The notes under the pieces were generated by a model. It was given only the letters and a program-made list of their open reading frames with translations, had not been told where the DNA came from and ran no database searches. DNA of 64,000 bases from Fibrella aestuarina BUZ 2 (GTDB lineage Bacteria; Bacteroidota; Bacteroidia; Cytophagales; Spirosomataceae), in NCBI RefSeq assembly GCF_000331105.1, contig NC_020054.1:4928555-4992554 (forward strand). Direction: 5' to 3'. The position numbers and the translations under genes are program-made. Within the stretch, counting starts at the first letter, position 1; each line of letters starts with the position of its first letter. Below are positions 5,171 to 14,204 of the stretch, piece after piece.

Positions 5171-5938
5171 TTGCGGCATCTAATCCAATTTGCCGTGGTC
5201 CTGCAGCACAAAACCAAAAAAGGGTACTTCGTTGGCTCCGTCAAGGACGCCGACACGAAGCTGGGCATCGTCACGGGCTACTTCGCCTCGTTCAATACGC
5301 TGGACTCCGACCGCGACATCATTCGTCAAGGAGCTTTTGCCAAGACGATTGCAGAGCAAGGCCCCGCCTCATCCCAGCCCCGCATCAAACACCTGCTTGA
5401 CCACACGCTGTCGCTGGCGCTGGGCAAACTGATCGAACTCAAGGAAGACACCCAGGGGCTGTATTACGAATCGAAGATCGGTTCACACGATTTGGGCATC
5501 GACTTTCTCAAAATGGTCGAGTCAGGCCTGATCACCGAACACAGCATCGGCTACTCGGTGATGAAGGGCAACTGGGACAAAGCAGCCAACGCCTACGAAT
5601 TGCTCGAACTCAAGCTGTACGAAGGGTCATCCCTGCGCGGCTGGGGCGCGAACCAATACACGCCGCTGACCGGCATGAAGTCGCTGGCCGACTTACAACA
5701 CTCACAGCATTTACTGGACATCGCCCTCAAAAACGGCACGTTCACAGACGAAACCTTCCTGAAACTCAAGGAACAGCGTGACGCCATTGACGTCATTCTG
5801 AAAGCCCGAGACGAGAAATCGGAGACCGAAACCACTGAGCCGGAATCGACCACTCAGCCGGACGGCGACAACACCGACTCGCTCATCAAGAGCCTGACCG
5901 ACAACGACTTCGTGGGGGATTTATTCAAGTGGAACTAG
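5171..5938 (+). CDS. HK97-type prohead protease
   Basis: Up to 255 residues. The S78 protease core is clear: ASFNTLDSDRDII then GAFAKTI, a catalytic His in LLDHTLSLALGKL and the catalytic Ser in ITEHSIGYSV. The enzyme cleaves the capsid protein's scaffold arm and itself during head maturation; the capsid gene follows 61 bases later. There is no ATG before residue 114. The frame opens at 5165 after a stop and must use TTG 5171 or GTG 5195. The gene lies 100 bases from the tRNA array, with no portal upstream, so it may mark a recombination boundary. The C-terminal 50 residues are Glu/Thr-rich linker. Confidence 0.85.
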   Translation: MRHLIQFAVVLQHKTKKGYFVGSVKDADTKLGIVTGYFASFNTLDSDRDIIRQGAFAKTIAEQGPASSQPRIKHLLDHTLSLALGKLIELKEDTQGLYYESKIGSHDLGIDFLKMVESGLITEHSIGYSVMKGNWDKAANAYELLELKLYEGSSLRGWGANQYTPLTGMKSLADLQHSQHLLDIALKNGTFTDETFLKLKEQRDAIDVILKARDEKSETETTEPESTTQPDGDNTDSLIKSLTDNDFVGDLFKWN

Positions 5939-5999
5939 CTCCATAGGACTACTTGACCTAGTACGCGTACCCGATTCTCTAACCATTCACTACTTTATC

Positions 6000-7433
6000 A
6001 TGCACTACGAACTGTTCGCGTTGCTCTTCGCATCGCTGCTGTTTCTGGTTGGCTTCGGCCGGCCGTTCGATGGGACATCCGGCCTATCGTTTTCGCTGGC
6101 AGGGCACCTGCCCCAGCGACCTGGTCAATGGCTTTTCGAGAAGGCAGCACTGCTCTTCGAGAAAGAATCCGAAGTACTCGACCAATTCAAAAAAGAAGTC
6201 GAGAAGGGCGTCACAGGCCTGAAGGAGAGCGTCAAGAAGCAACTCGAAGAAATTCAGAACGCTACTGACAAGAAAGCCTCGAAGGAAGATATCGACGCGA
6301 TCAAACAGGGTATCGACGACGACCTGAAGAAAATGCAGGACTCGATCGACGAAGTCTTGATTCAGTCGAAGCGCCACCAGGAGGAAAAACCCGCTGCCCG
6401 CAAATCGATCCCCCAGCAGATTGAAGAGGGGATGAAACGGCTGAAATCGGAAGTTGCCAAAGATGGCAAGCTGAAGAACCTGCCCAAACGGGACGGTGCC
6501 GAAGTCGACATCGACCTCAAGGCCGTATCGACGATGCTGTCGAGCTACGCCCTGGCTAACGCCAACGCCATCACCATGCTCCGTGGTATCGAGATGGAAC
6601 CCGGCGTGGCCAAAGACCCCACGACCCCCTTGTTCCTGACGGACCTCATCGAGGTTGGCTTCACCGATTCGCACACGATTCAGTGGGCGGAACGTATCCT
6701 GTTGGAAGGCGGGGCGGGCCAAACGGCGGAAGGGGCCATGTTCCCGCAAATCTCGACGAAGTACGACACGGTGTCGGCAACGTCGAAGAAAACAGCGGCT
6801 TATGCTAAAATCTCGGAAGAGATGCTGGAAGACGTTGAATTCGTTCAGTCCGAAATCATCGAAGAGATCCAGACGGGCTCTAACTCGATCGGTGTCGCGC
6901 TGGAAAACCAGCTGCTGACGGGTGATGGCGTGGGCCAGAACCACAAAGGGCTGTTCACGCAGGCCACTGCCTTCGCCTTCCCGACCGGCTTCAAAAAGCA
7001 GGCGGCTCCCAGCATCTACGACGCCATCGTGGCCGTCATCCTGGTGTTGCAGAAAGCCAACTTCACGCCGAGCCACATCCTGATCAACCCGAGCACGATG
7101 GCCAACCTGTTGACCACGAAAGACTCGACAGGTCAGTACGTGCTCGTGCCCTTCATGACTCAGAACGGCGTCGTGATCAACGGCGTGCGCCTGGTCGTAT
7201 CGAACCGGATCGCGGAAGACAACTTCCTGATCGGCGACATGAAGAAGGCCAAACTCTTCATCCGTCGCCAGCTGAACCTGAAGTTCTTCGACCAAAACGA
7301 AGACGACGGTCTGAAAGACCTCTACACGATCGCCGGTTCGACCCGGGCCATTTTCCGCGTGAAAACGCCGGATTTGAAGGCCTTCGTGAAAGGCACGTTC
7401 GCTGCCGTCATCACCGCGATTACCGCGCCGTAA
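6000..7433 (+). CDS. HK97-fold major capsid protein with N-terminal delta domain
   Basis: 477 residues. Residues 50-150 are a charged coiled coil rich in Lys and Glu, the scaffold-like delta domain removed by the protease. From about 165 to the end is the phage_capsid domain: GIEMEPGVAKDPTT, VGFTDSHTIQW, EGAMFPQISTKYD, ISEEMLEDVEF, a Gly-rich loop NQLLTGDGVGQNHKGL and the terminal IAGSTRAIFRVKTPD. The first 25 residues are unusually hydrophobic for a capsid arm. A later start is possible, but no better one is evident. It is flanked by the protease and a strong terminator. Confidence 0.9.
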   Translation: MHYELFALLFASLLFLVGFGRPFDGTSGLSFSLAGHLPQRPGQWLFEKAALLFEKESEVLDQFKKEVEKGVTGLKESVKKQLEEIQNATDKKASKEDIDAIKQGIDDDLKKMQDSIDEVLIQSKRHQEEKPAARKSIPQQIEEGMKRLKSEVAKDGKLKNLPKRDGAEVDIDLKAVSTMLSSYALANANAITMLRGIEMEPGVAKDPTTPLFLTDLIEVGFTDSHTIQWAERILLEGGAGQTAEGAMFPQISTKYDTVSATSKKTAAYAKISEEMLEDVEFVQSEIIEEIQTGSNSIGVALENQLLTGDGVGQNHKGLFTQATAFAFPTGFKKQAAPSIYDAIVAVILVLQKANFTPSHILINPSTMANLLTTKDSTGQYVLVPFMTQNGVVINGVRLVVSNRIAEDNFLIGDMKKAKLFIRRQLNLKFFDQNEDDGLKDLYTIAGSTRAIFRVKTPDLKAFVKGTFAAVITAITAP

Positions 7434-7458
7434 GCGACCATCGGACCCCCCAGCCGAG

Positions 7459-7490
7459 AGCCCGCCTGCGCACGTTGCAGGCGGGCTTTT
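7459..7490 (+). terminator. terminator after the capsid gene
   Basis: AGCCCGCCTG/CAGGCGGGCT (7459-7468 with 7478-7487), 10 perfect pairs followed by TTTT. It likely sets capsid expression above that of the downstream connectors. Confidence 0.85.
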
Positions 7491-7528
7491 CGGGCGAAAG
7501 GGTACCAGTTCACCAAACAGCTAACGCT

Positions 7529-7996
7529 ATGAATCTGATTGCATTAGAGCGACAAACCGGCTCGTACGGAGTCGCCAACGAAGGGGATACCGTAACGGTA
7601 TCTGACGAATACGGGGCAGAGCTGCTAAAGGGCGGCTGCTTCAAGCTGGCTCCTAGCAAGCTAACGAACCCGACCGCGACCCCTGAGCAGGAAATCGTTC
7701 GCAACGAATCGGGCATGGGTGATCAGCCGGTGCACAAAGACGCCACCGAAGCGGAGATCCGCAACAGCACGGGTCCTGACGGCGCCATCGAGCCCGTAGC
7801 CCCGACCCCGTCCGAGGTCGCCGAGGCCAAAACCGAGCATCAGCTCGACGGTGAGCAAGAGAACGTAGAAGCCACGGATGACAACGCCGACATGGATACG
7901 AAAGAAGCCAAAGTAGAACAGGCTAAGCAGAAAACCGAAACGGCTGGTGCCAAACGCCAGACGAAGGAAGACAAAGCCGCTGTACAAACGAAGTAA
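7529..7996 (+). CDS. hypothetical phage head-region protein
   Basis: 155 residues from the ATG at 7529; the frame extends to 7475 but that part overlaps the terminator. The first 45 residues look folded (a small beta domain, GDTVTVSDEYGAELLKGG). The rest is low-complexity Glu/Lys/Ala/Thr sequence without hydrophobic core. I do not recognise the family. Its place between capsid and connector suits a head accessory or decoration protein. Its stop overlaps the next start (TAATG). Confidence 0.65.
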   Translation: MNLIALERQTGSYGVANEGDTVTVSDEYGAELLKGGCFKLAPSKLTNPTATPEQEIVRNESGMGDQPVHKDATEAEIRNSTGPDGAIEPVAPTPSEVAEAKTEHQLDGEQENVEATDDNADMDTKEAKVEQAKQKTETAGAKRQTKEDKAAVQTK

Positions 7997-8490
7997 TGTT
8001 CGATTACGCCGATACTCCCGCTATTCGCATCGACCGCACGGGCAACGTCCCTACGGTCGATTACCTGAGTGAGCTTCGAGCCTTGCTGAAGCTGGGGAGT
8101 ATCGGCGTACACGACGTTGAGCTGACGCGTCATCTGAAAACGGCGATTGCGGAAGTCGAGCAGTTCTCGGGCCATTTTCTCGGTCCGGCGACGATCACGC
8201 TGACGTTTGAAGCGGGTCTGGTCGACTACCGCCTGAACCAGGGACCCGTTACGGCTTCGACCGCGCCGGCACTGCCCCAGGGCTGGACCGCGACGGCCGA
8301 GTCGTTTCCGCTTCTGACCGGTATCGGTCCGGGTACGGTCAGCTACCAGGCTGGCTGGACAAGCTTCGGCTCGACGCCCTTCCCCCTGATCAGTGCCGTG
8401 CTGGAGCGGGCAGCGAATCGGTTCGATGGCGGCACGCGTGACTGGATGAGCACGATCGGCGCGCTTGGGCGCAAAACCTGGGCGGACTGA
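7996..8490 (+). CDS. head-tail connector (gp6-like)
   Basis: 164 residues. The pattern is helical N-terminus with LSELRALLKL, ELTRHLKTAIAEVEQFSGH, then a beta-rich centre ending in a helix, ISAVLERAANRF. This fits the gp6-like adaptor ring that docks under the portal in HK97-type phages. It overlaps its neighbours by 1-3 bases at both ends, indicating translational coupling in the connector operon. Confidence 0.65.
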   Translation: MFDYADTPAIRIDRTGNVPTVDYLSELRALLKLGSIGVHDVELTRHLKTAIAEVEQFSGHFLGPATITLTFEAGLVDYRLNQGPVTASTAPALPQGWTATAESFPLLTGIGPGTVSYQAGWTSFGSTPFPLISAVLERAANRFDGGTRDWMSTIGALGRKTWAD

Positions 8491-8825
8491 TGGCAAAGGC
8501 GAAACCACTCACCAGCTATAACCAGCCCATCGCCTTCAAAGGCGTAGCCAATCCGCAACCGGATGGGCATGGTGGGCAGATCGGTACCGTGACGACCCTG
8601 GCCGAGCGTGTGGCGTCGATCGAACCCTACCGGGGCGGCCGTGACGAAACCGGAGCCCGGTTGACACTCAAGCGACAGTACGTTATCGAGTGCTGGCACG
8701 ATCCCGCCTACCTACCCGTTGCCGGCCATACCATCGACTGGCTGGGCGGCGAGCTGACGATCAACGAGTGGACGTACCTCGACAACAGCCGGACGAAAAT
8801 CCGGCTCATCGCCACCGAGGTATGA
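8490..8825 (+). CDS. head closure protein (gp16/gp9-like)
   Basis: 111 residues, beta-rich: GHGGQIGTVTTLAERVASIEPYRG, RQYVIECWHDP, HTIDWLGGELTINEW, TKIRLIATEV. This is the all-beta pattern of stopper proteins that close the head before tail joining. The call rests on size, fold pattern and position between connector and gp10-like genes. The start overlaps the previous stop. Confidence 0.6.
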   Translation: MAKAKPLTSYNQPIAFKGVANPQPDGHGGQIGTVTTLAERVASIEPYRGGRDETGARLTLKRQYVIECWHDPAYLPVAGHTIDWLGGELTINEWTYLDNSRTKIRLIATEV

Positions 8826-9241
8826 TCAAGGTCAACGGTGTCCCCACGCTGAGTCGGTACCTGCTCTCACTGGCTCCGAAGATCAAAGCCGAGCTACGGC
8901 AGACGACCGCCGACACCGCCGTGGCCATGCGCGACGACGCCCGCGACCGGGCACCGGTTGAAACCGGCGAACTCCGGTCATCGATCCGCTTCGAGCTAAC
9001 CAATGGCGGGCTGGGCTTCTTTCTGATCGCCGACGCTGACCACTGGCCCTACATCGAATTCGGTACCGGCGGTTCGGTCGACATCCCGGCTGGCTTCGGT
9101 GATCTGGCAGCCCGCTTCAAAGGCAAAGGCCTCAAAACCGTCAACCTGCCCGCCCGCCCCTTCCTGATTCCGGCCTACCTGGTCCACCGCCAGCGCTACC
9201 TCGACGAAATCAAACGCCTCCTTCCCAGAATCCTGCGATGA
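8822..9241 (+). CDS. HK97 gp10-like head-tail joining protein
   Basis: 139 residues from the ATG at 8822 that overlaps the previous stop. The gp10 signature is present: MRDDARDRAPVETGELRSSIRF, then YIEFGTGG and PARPFLIPAY near the C-terminus. Family members form a ring at the head-tail interface. A longer frame from 8690 would overlap the closure gene and lacks family features. Confidence 0.8.
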   Translation: MIKVNGVPTLSRYLLSLAPKIKAELRQTTADTAVAMRDDARDRAPVETGELRSSIRFELTNGGLGFFLIADADHWPYIEFGTGGSVDIPAGFGDLAARFKGKGLKTVNLPARPFLIPAYLVHRQRYLDEIKRLLPRILR

Positions 9242-9675
9242 CTGATCCGGGCCCACTCCTACAAACCGCATACATCAACCTGCTGGCCAATCTGACCCTG
9301 GATAGTGTGGCGGTGCCGGTCTGGTCTGGTCAGGCCCCAAATGGGCAGACGGGCAACTACGTGATTCTGCAACGGGGCGAAACGCTCAACCGGGCCGACA
9401 AAACCGCCCCTAACGACTTCGTACCGATCACGCTCGACTGCGTGACCCGGCTTCGGTCCGGGGTGATTTCCGACATCCCCTGCGACGCGCTGGTGGCGGC
9501 TATCCAAAACCTGCTGTTCCCCGCTTTCGGCCAGTGCGCCCTCGTGGTGCCCGGCTACACGATCTGGCGCTCGCGCCTCGAAGGGGTCCGTCCCCTACCC
9601 AATCAGACGACCGGTACCGACACGCTGGTTCGCCGGATCATCCGCCTTTCTCACCAGCTCACCCCCGGCAATTAG
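9238..9675 (+). CDS. tail completion / tail terminator protein
   Basis: 145 residues. The pattern VPVWSGQAPNGQTGNYVILQRGET, a beta strand VPITLDCVTRL, then helix DALVAAIQNLL and a C-terminal VRRIIRLSHQL is typical of DUF3168-like tail terminators that cap the tail tube. It overlaps the gp10-like gene by 4 bases and precedes the tail tube gene. Confidence 0.65.
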   Translation: MTDPGPLLQTAYINLLANLTLDSVAVPVWSGQAPNGQTGNYVILQRGETLNRADKTAPNDFVPITLDCVTRLRSGVISDIPCDALVAAIQNLLFPAFGQCALVVPGYTIWRSRLEGVRPLPNQTTGTDTLVRRIIRLSHQLTPGN

Positions 9676-9709
9676 CCAGAACCCATTCACTCACTAACCT
9701 ACCATTCTT

Positions 9710-10141
9710 ATGTCCGCTATTAATGCCTCAGACGTTCGGGTTTCCGTCTACACAGGCACCCCTACTCCAGTAAAAAAAGTTGTTGCTCGGCAAACTGATT
9801 TATCCTTCAACCGGGGTAAAGCCGAGATCGAGGTTTCGAGTAAGCAGAGCGGCCAGTGGGCTGAGTTCCTTTCCGGCCGCAAAAATGCGGAAGTGACCTT
9901 TGATGCGTTCGTGGAAACAAACCCTGTCGTCGGTGAAGTCTCAGAAGCGGTTATGGATGACATCTACGACTCACCCAACGCCTACAAATGGGCTATTGAG
10001 TCGGCACTGAGCGGTACGCGGTCTCGCGAATTCTTTGCCGTCATGACCAAGTTCGACCTCAAACTGCAACAGGAAAACGGGGCGATGTATTCGATCACGC
10101 TTCGTGTCACCGGCCAGCCAACAACTACCGTTGTCGCTTAA
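9710..10141 (+). CDS. major tail (tube) protein
   Basis: 143 residues: INASDVRVSVYTG, RQTDLSFNRGKAEIEVSSKQSG, AEVTFDAFVE, then FFAVMTKFDLKLQQENGAMYSITLRVTGQPTT. This beta-sandwich pattern with a central helix (AYKWAIESAL) matches TP901-1-like tail tube proteins. It sits between the terminator and the frameshifting chaperone gene, the usual order. Confidence 0.75.
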   Translation: MSAINASDVRVSVYTGTPTPVKKVVARQTDLSFNRGKAEIEVSSKQSGQWAEFLSGRKNAEVTFDAFVETNPVVGEVSEAVMDDIYDSPNAYKWAIESALSGTRSREFFAVMTKFDLKLQQENGAMYSITLRVTGQPTTTVVA

Positions 10142-10199
10142 CCTTTCTCACTACTCAACGCTCTCGTGGTCTAATTAGACTGCGAGAGCACCTCTTCTA

Positions 10200-10640
10200 A
10201 TGGCTATTAAAAAATATGTAAAAGAGCTTGATAAAAACAAGTTCGCGTTCGGAGTTCTCGCTCTTAGTCAATTCAATATTGCAACAGGCTCATCGCCTGA
10301 CGTTCAGTCTGTCGTTGCTGCCTTTCAAGGGAGCACCCAGCTAAAAGCATCCCTGGAAATGGTCAAAGCTGGGTACGCTCAGGCTAACGACAAGCAATTG
10401 ACAGATAGTCAAGCAAGTGAGCTAATCGAGAACATGAGTTCGGATGATCTTGAAAGCTTGACTATCTGCTTTTTCTCATCGCTTGTTGGCGAAGACTTTA
10501 ATGACTGGGCGGCCAAAATCCAGGCCGAACTGGATAAGCAAACCGAAGTAGAGGAGATAACCGAAGCCGAATCTGACCCAAACGCCGAAGCGCCATCGAG
10601 CAATGGCGCGAAGTCAAACAAACGGCGTTCGGAACCCTAG
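10200..10640 (+). CDS. tail assembly chaperone, zero-frame product (gpG-like)
   Basis: 146 residues, acidic at the C-terminus. Immediately before the tape measure, two overlapping frames encode chaperones in most siphoviruses; this is the first. A slippery heptamer CCCAAAC at 10577-10583 lies in the correct phase (C-CCA-AAC) and leads into the second frame, which has no stop until 10966. The C-terminal 20 residues after the slip site (EAPSSNGAKSNKRRSEP) are low complexity, as expected for the non-shifted end. Confidence 0.8.
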   Translation: MAIKKYVKELDKNKFAFGVLALSQFNIATGSSPDVQSVVAAFQGSTQLKASLEMVKAGYAQANDKQLTDSQASELIENMSSDDLESLTICFFSSLVGEDFNDWAAKIQAELDKQTEVEEITEAESDPNAEAPSSNGAKSNKRRSEP

Positions 10641-10966
10641 GGCTTACACCGGATCAATTCTATAGTGATTTCGCCTGGTGTGATTACGTGGATGCGCTGA
10701 ACGGGTATTCACGTAGTCGTCAGAGCGAAGTAGAAGCTAGTGCACGACATTTTCGGAAGGTCGTTTACATGATCTATCTGGCTAACTCGACAGGTCGGCG
10801 CCTGGATGAGGAGGAACTATGGCCCTTGCCGTCTGACAAAACCGGTATACCACTTTCTCGCCAAGCGGCCAGTAACGACGCATTTTTTGACGCCCTGGAT
10901 CGGGAAATCACCCGGTTGGAAAACTCAGGCACCCCCACCTCCCGTGCCTTCACCCCGCGCACCTGA
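10200..10966 (+). CDS. tail assembly chaperone, -1 frameshift fusion (gpGT-like)
   Basis: Slipping back one base at CCCAAAC joins residues 1-127 of the first frame to a second domain that starts IEQWREVKQTAFGTLGLTPDQFY, a sequence style typical of the T domain. The second domain (about 130 residues, Trp/Tyr-rich helix then acidic EEELWPLPSD) has no ribosome binding site of its own. The fusion binds the tape measure during tail assembly. The tape measure ATG follows the stop by 2 bases. Confidence 0.78.
10577..10583 (+). promoter_or_regulatory. programmed -1 ribosomal frameshift site
   Basis: CCCAAAC fits X-XXY-YYZ exactly in the reading phase of the gene beginning at 10200, and the -1 frame continues for 127 codons. 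Confidence 0.85.
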
Positions 10967-10968
10967 TT

Positions 10969-13872
10969 ATGAACGAAGCTGCACAATTGTCAGTCGGCAT
11001 AGATGGTAATCTGTCCGGTTTTGAGCGTGTTATAAACAGGGCCGTAAGCCTATTGAACCAATTCGTGGGCTTGGGTGACCGGGCGGGAAGTCGGTTCGAT
11101 TCGGGGTTCGGTAATGCAGCAGCCCGAACAGCAGGTCGAGTTACGCAGAGTATCGAAGGGCTCAAGTTGAAACTTGATCAACTCACGCTCAAGCGCGACC
11201 TATCAATCGACAGTAGTACGATTGTCAAGCTGAACCGGGAAATCGATCAAACCCGGACTAAGATCAACCAGCTTAAAGGATTGGGGATGGAATTGCCCCA
11301 ACCCTCGACAGGGGCTATATCCTCGCTCACCTCCTACGCGAGTGGGATGGTCGGTATCGGTACGGCTATTGCCATTGCTCGCAAAGGCTTTACGGCTATG
11401 GTCGAATTTGACCAGATGGACCGGAAGTTGCAGGGTGTGGCAACCTCGCAGGCTGACTATGCCAATTCTATGGCATTCACTGACCGTATTGCCGACCGCT
11501 ATGGACTAAATATACAGAAGTTGGCCGATTCGTATGCGGGCCTTAAAGCAGCATCTGAGGGCACAACCCTTGCTGGCAGGCAGACTGACGCCATTTTCGA
11601 GGCCGTCACAGCCCGATCAGCTAAAATGGGGCTGTCTACCCAGCGCACTGAAAAAGCTTTGCTGGCACTTACCCAGATGTTAAGTAAGGGCCGAATCACC
11701 GCCGAGGAGATGACGAATCAGCTCGCGGAAGCAGTTCCCGGCGCTACTCAAATCCTCGCCAGGGCACTGGGCGTCACCACCGCCAAACTGGGGGAAATGA
11801 TGCAGAAAGGTGAATTGGCGGCAACCACCGTATTACCCAAGTTTGCTGCTGAGTTAGCGAAAACGGCCGAAGGTGCCGAGAAGAACGCTAACTCAATGGC
11901 GGGCGGCTTTAACCGATTACAAAATCAGATATTCTTGCTGATCGGCGAGTTCAGTAAGACCGCTGGTATTGACTCGTTTTTTGGCAAAATGACGGGCGGG
12001 TTAGCTGATATGCTCAGGGGCGTTCGGCAACTGGTTGCTGATCGTTCATGGGGTGAACTGTTCAGGATCGCCTCAAATCCGTTCATGCTGATTGGTAACC
12101 CAGGACTAAATAAAGCCCAGCAGAAGGCCGCCAAGATTGACGCCTTCGGAGGGTTGTCACCAACGGCTCAACTCAATGAGATTACCCGTGCTAGCCAACA
12201 GAAAAAGCAGCTTGAAGCGAGCGTAGCCCGTCAGCAGGCTGCAAACCTAGGCGGCTCGTTATTCCCATCGGCTCAATTGAGCCAAGATATAGCCTCACTG
12301 AAAGAGGTCTCCGACTATCTAGGCACTATCTACAAACTGGCGGTAGATACCCAAAAGGTCGAAGTACAAAATCGGCGGGCGGCTGCCAATTTGCCAAAGC
12401 CCGTTGTAGGCTATGCCGAAGACTTCAAAACCAAAGAGAAAGAATACGATGCGCTGCTCGATAAGCAGAAAGGGCTTCGTTCGGTCAGCAAAGAGTTAAC
12501 AAAAGAGGAGCAGGCCCGCCTGTCTGTCCTGAAACAGCAACTCGCACTCGGCGACAAGAAGAAATACGGCGACAAGGAAACGAAGGTAAAATCGGAGTCG
12601 ATTAGCCGGCTTGGCTCTGTTGCTGCAATGGAGGCGATGCTGAAGCGGGAGGAAGATAAACTCTTTACCGCGATTCAGAATGGCACGGCCGATAAGCCCC
12701 TTGCGGGCCAAGATTGGCAGGGCACTACTCAACGCCAGCGCACAGAAGCGCTCCGCAAATCGCTTAAAGAGGCCAAAGAGGAGGTTAAAGAACTTCGTAA
12801 AGAGCTTGATTTCCTCGATAAACTAACCGGTCTCAACATCACCGGATCGGGTGGGCTAACTCGGGGCGATCGTGAGAAGGACCCCAATACGCCAAGGCTC
12901 GCCACCCCGCTGGGTACACTTGAAAACGGCAAACGTGGTGTCAACACCGAGGCTTACGAACTGAAGGCGGAGCAAACCAATGAGGTCCTTCGGCGGTATG
13001 AAGAAAGCCGTACCCGATTTAAGAAGTTACCCGGCTTTCTGCAGGATATTTTCAAATCGGTATCGGTCGGAGCCAGGGCGTTGGATCAGGAAGTTACCGC
13101 AGGTACCGACGCGGCCAACGATGTCCTGCGTCAGAAGGCCAACGATTTCAGTAACTTACTGGAAGGAATGGCGCAGTTGGGGACCGACTTCGCTCAGAGC
13201 GCCCTTCCCCAGGTGGGTAACCAGTTCTTCTCAGGCCTGGCTGACTCGATCAACCAGGGCAATGATGAGCCGTTAAAGAAAGCGCTTCAGGGCATCAAGG
13301 ACATGCTCAGTGAGTACCTGATACAACTGGGTACTTCGTTAACCATCACGGGTGGCCTCGAACTGCTCGGAGCGGCAGTTCCCGGTCTGCAGGCTCTTGC
13401 ACTCACCGGGGGACAGAAGATGGCTGTCGGTGGCGCCATGTTAGCCGGCGGTATCGCATTAAAAGCGGCGGGCCCCAGTCGGAAAAGCAAAGGCTACGCG
13501 ACTGGTGGTCACGTGTTGGGCGAAGGCTCGGAAACATCCGATAGTATTCCGGCCTGGCTCTCTAATGGCGAGTTTGTCGTCAAAGCAGATGCCGTTCGTA
13601 AAGTAGGTGTGCCATTTCTTAACAGCCTCAATCAGGGCAAACGCTTACCCACATCAAGCCGTCTAAATGCATCCCAGATACAATACGACGTGCGAAATAG
13701 TATGGGATCGGCCCTAAACACGAATCACCTCAAAGCTGCTATGCCGGGCGGGAACAGCACCGGCAATGACACGTTTAAATTCAAGTCAACCACCCGTATT
13801 CGTAGCGGCGATCTATACTATTCGATTCAAAGCGATGAACTTGATCGTAAATCCTTCGGAAGGGACCTATAA
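10969..13872 (+). CDS. tail tape measure protein
   Basis: 967 residues. Residues 110-310 carry the tape-measure N-terminal domain: MVEFDQMDRKLQGV, a helical ADYANSM...DRIADRYGLN, KGRITAEEMTNQLAEAVPG and LGEMMQKGELAA. The middle is helical coiled coil rich in Lys/Gln. Two Gly/Ala-rich membrane-like stretches (LGAAVPGLQALALTGG, AVGGAMLAGGIAL) follow near residue 820. The C-terminal TGGHVLGEGSETSDSIPAWLSNGEFV motif is common at tape measure ends. Length predicts a tail of roughly 145 nm at 0.15 nm per residue. It overlaps the next gene by one base. Confidence 0.9.
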   Translation: MNEAAQLSVGIDGNLSGFERVINRAVSLLNQFVGLGDRAGSRFDSGFGNAAARTAGRVTQSIEGLKLKLDQLTLKRDLSIDSSTIVKLNREIDQTRTKINQLKGLGMELPQPSTGAISSLTSYASGMVGIGTAIAIARKGFTAMVEFDQMDRKLQGVATSQADYANSMAFTDRIADRYGLNIQKLADSYAGLKAASEGTTLAGRQTDAIFEAVTARSAKMGLSTQRTEKALLALTQMLSKGRITAEEMTNQLAEAVPGATQILARALGVTTAKLGEMMQKGELAATTVLPKFAAELAKTAEGAEKNANSMAGGFNRLQNQIFLLIGEFSKTAGIDSFFGKMTGGLADMLRGVRQLVADRSWGELFRIASNPFMLIGNPGLNKAQQKAAKIDAFGGLSPTAQLNEITRASQQKKQLEASVARQQAANLGGSLFPSAQLSQDIASLKEVSDYLGTIYKLAVDTQKVEVQNRRAAANLPKPVVGYAEDFKTKEKEYDALLDKQKGLRSVSKELTKEEQARLSVLKQQLALGDKKKYGDKETKVKSESISRLGSVAAMEAMLKREEDKLFTAIQNGTADKPLAGQDWQGTTQRQRTEALRKSLKEAKEEVKELRKELDFLDKLTGLNITGSGGLTRGDREKDPNTPRLATPLGTLENGKRGVNTEAYELKAEQTNEVLRRYEESRTRFKKLPGFLQDIFKSVSVGARALDQEVTAGTDAANDVLRQKANDFSNLLEGMAQLGTDFAQSALPQVGNQFFSGLADSINQGNDEPLKKALQGIKDMLSEYLIQLGTSLTITGGLELLGAAVPGLQALALTGGQKMAVGGAMLAGGIALKAAGPSRKSKGYATGGHVLGEGSETSDSIPAWLSNGEFVVKADAVRKVGVPFLNSLNQGKRLPTSSRLNASQIQYDVRNSMGSALNTNHLKAAMPGGNSTGNDTFKFKSTTRIRSGDLYYSIQSDELDRKSFGRDL

Positions 13873-14204
13873 TGATGCAAACACTTGACCTGTTAGTCGA
13901 AGCACAGGACACGCACTTGAGCTTTCCCAAATCCGTACCCGTTATGGTGGATGCCCTCCAAATAGGGGTTGCAACCTTACGACTTGCCCCTGATGGTATC
14001 CGGGCTGAGCTGACTCTGATTGATGGGAATGAGGTGACCGGGCTTACTCCCGCTATTGGTTATCGGGTTACCAAAGTCGGTCTCGATGAAACGGGCGCTG
14101 AACACGTGATTAATGGGGTAATCTATATGGTCGTGTTAAGTAATGCCCCTAATGTGGACCCGGCGGTTCGGTCTGTCGGCGAACAAATTGCTCAGGCCTA
14201 TTGA
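13872..14204 (+). CDS. small tail protein after the tape measure
   Basis: 110 residues, beta-rich with no clear motif. In related clusters a small protein here belongs to the distal tail or tape measure accessory set. Its last 7 bases overlap the convergent minus-strand gene, the first gene of the accessory island. The tail genes then resume only at 38742, so this is the left edge of the interruption. Confidence 0.55.
   Translation: MMQTLDLLVEAQDTHLSFPKSVPVMVDALQIGVATLRLAPDGIRAELTLIDGNEVTGLTPAIGYRVTKVGLDETGAEHVINGVIYMVVLSNAPNVDPAVRSVGEQIAQAY

Noticed and set aside
6084..7295. 403-codon open frame on the minus strand
   Set aside because: It is antisense to the capsid gene, whose motifs and codon use are clear; high GC favours such shadow frames.
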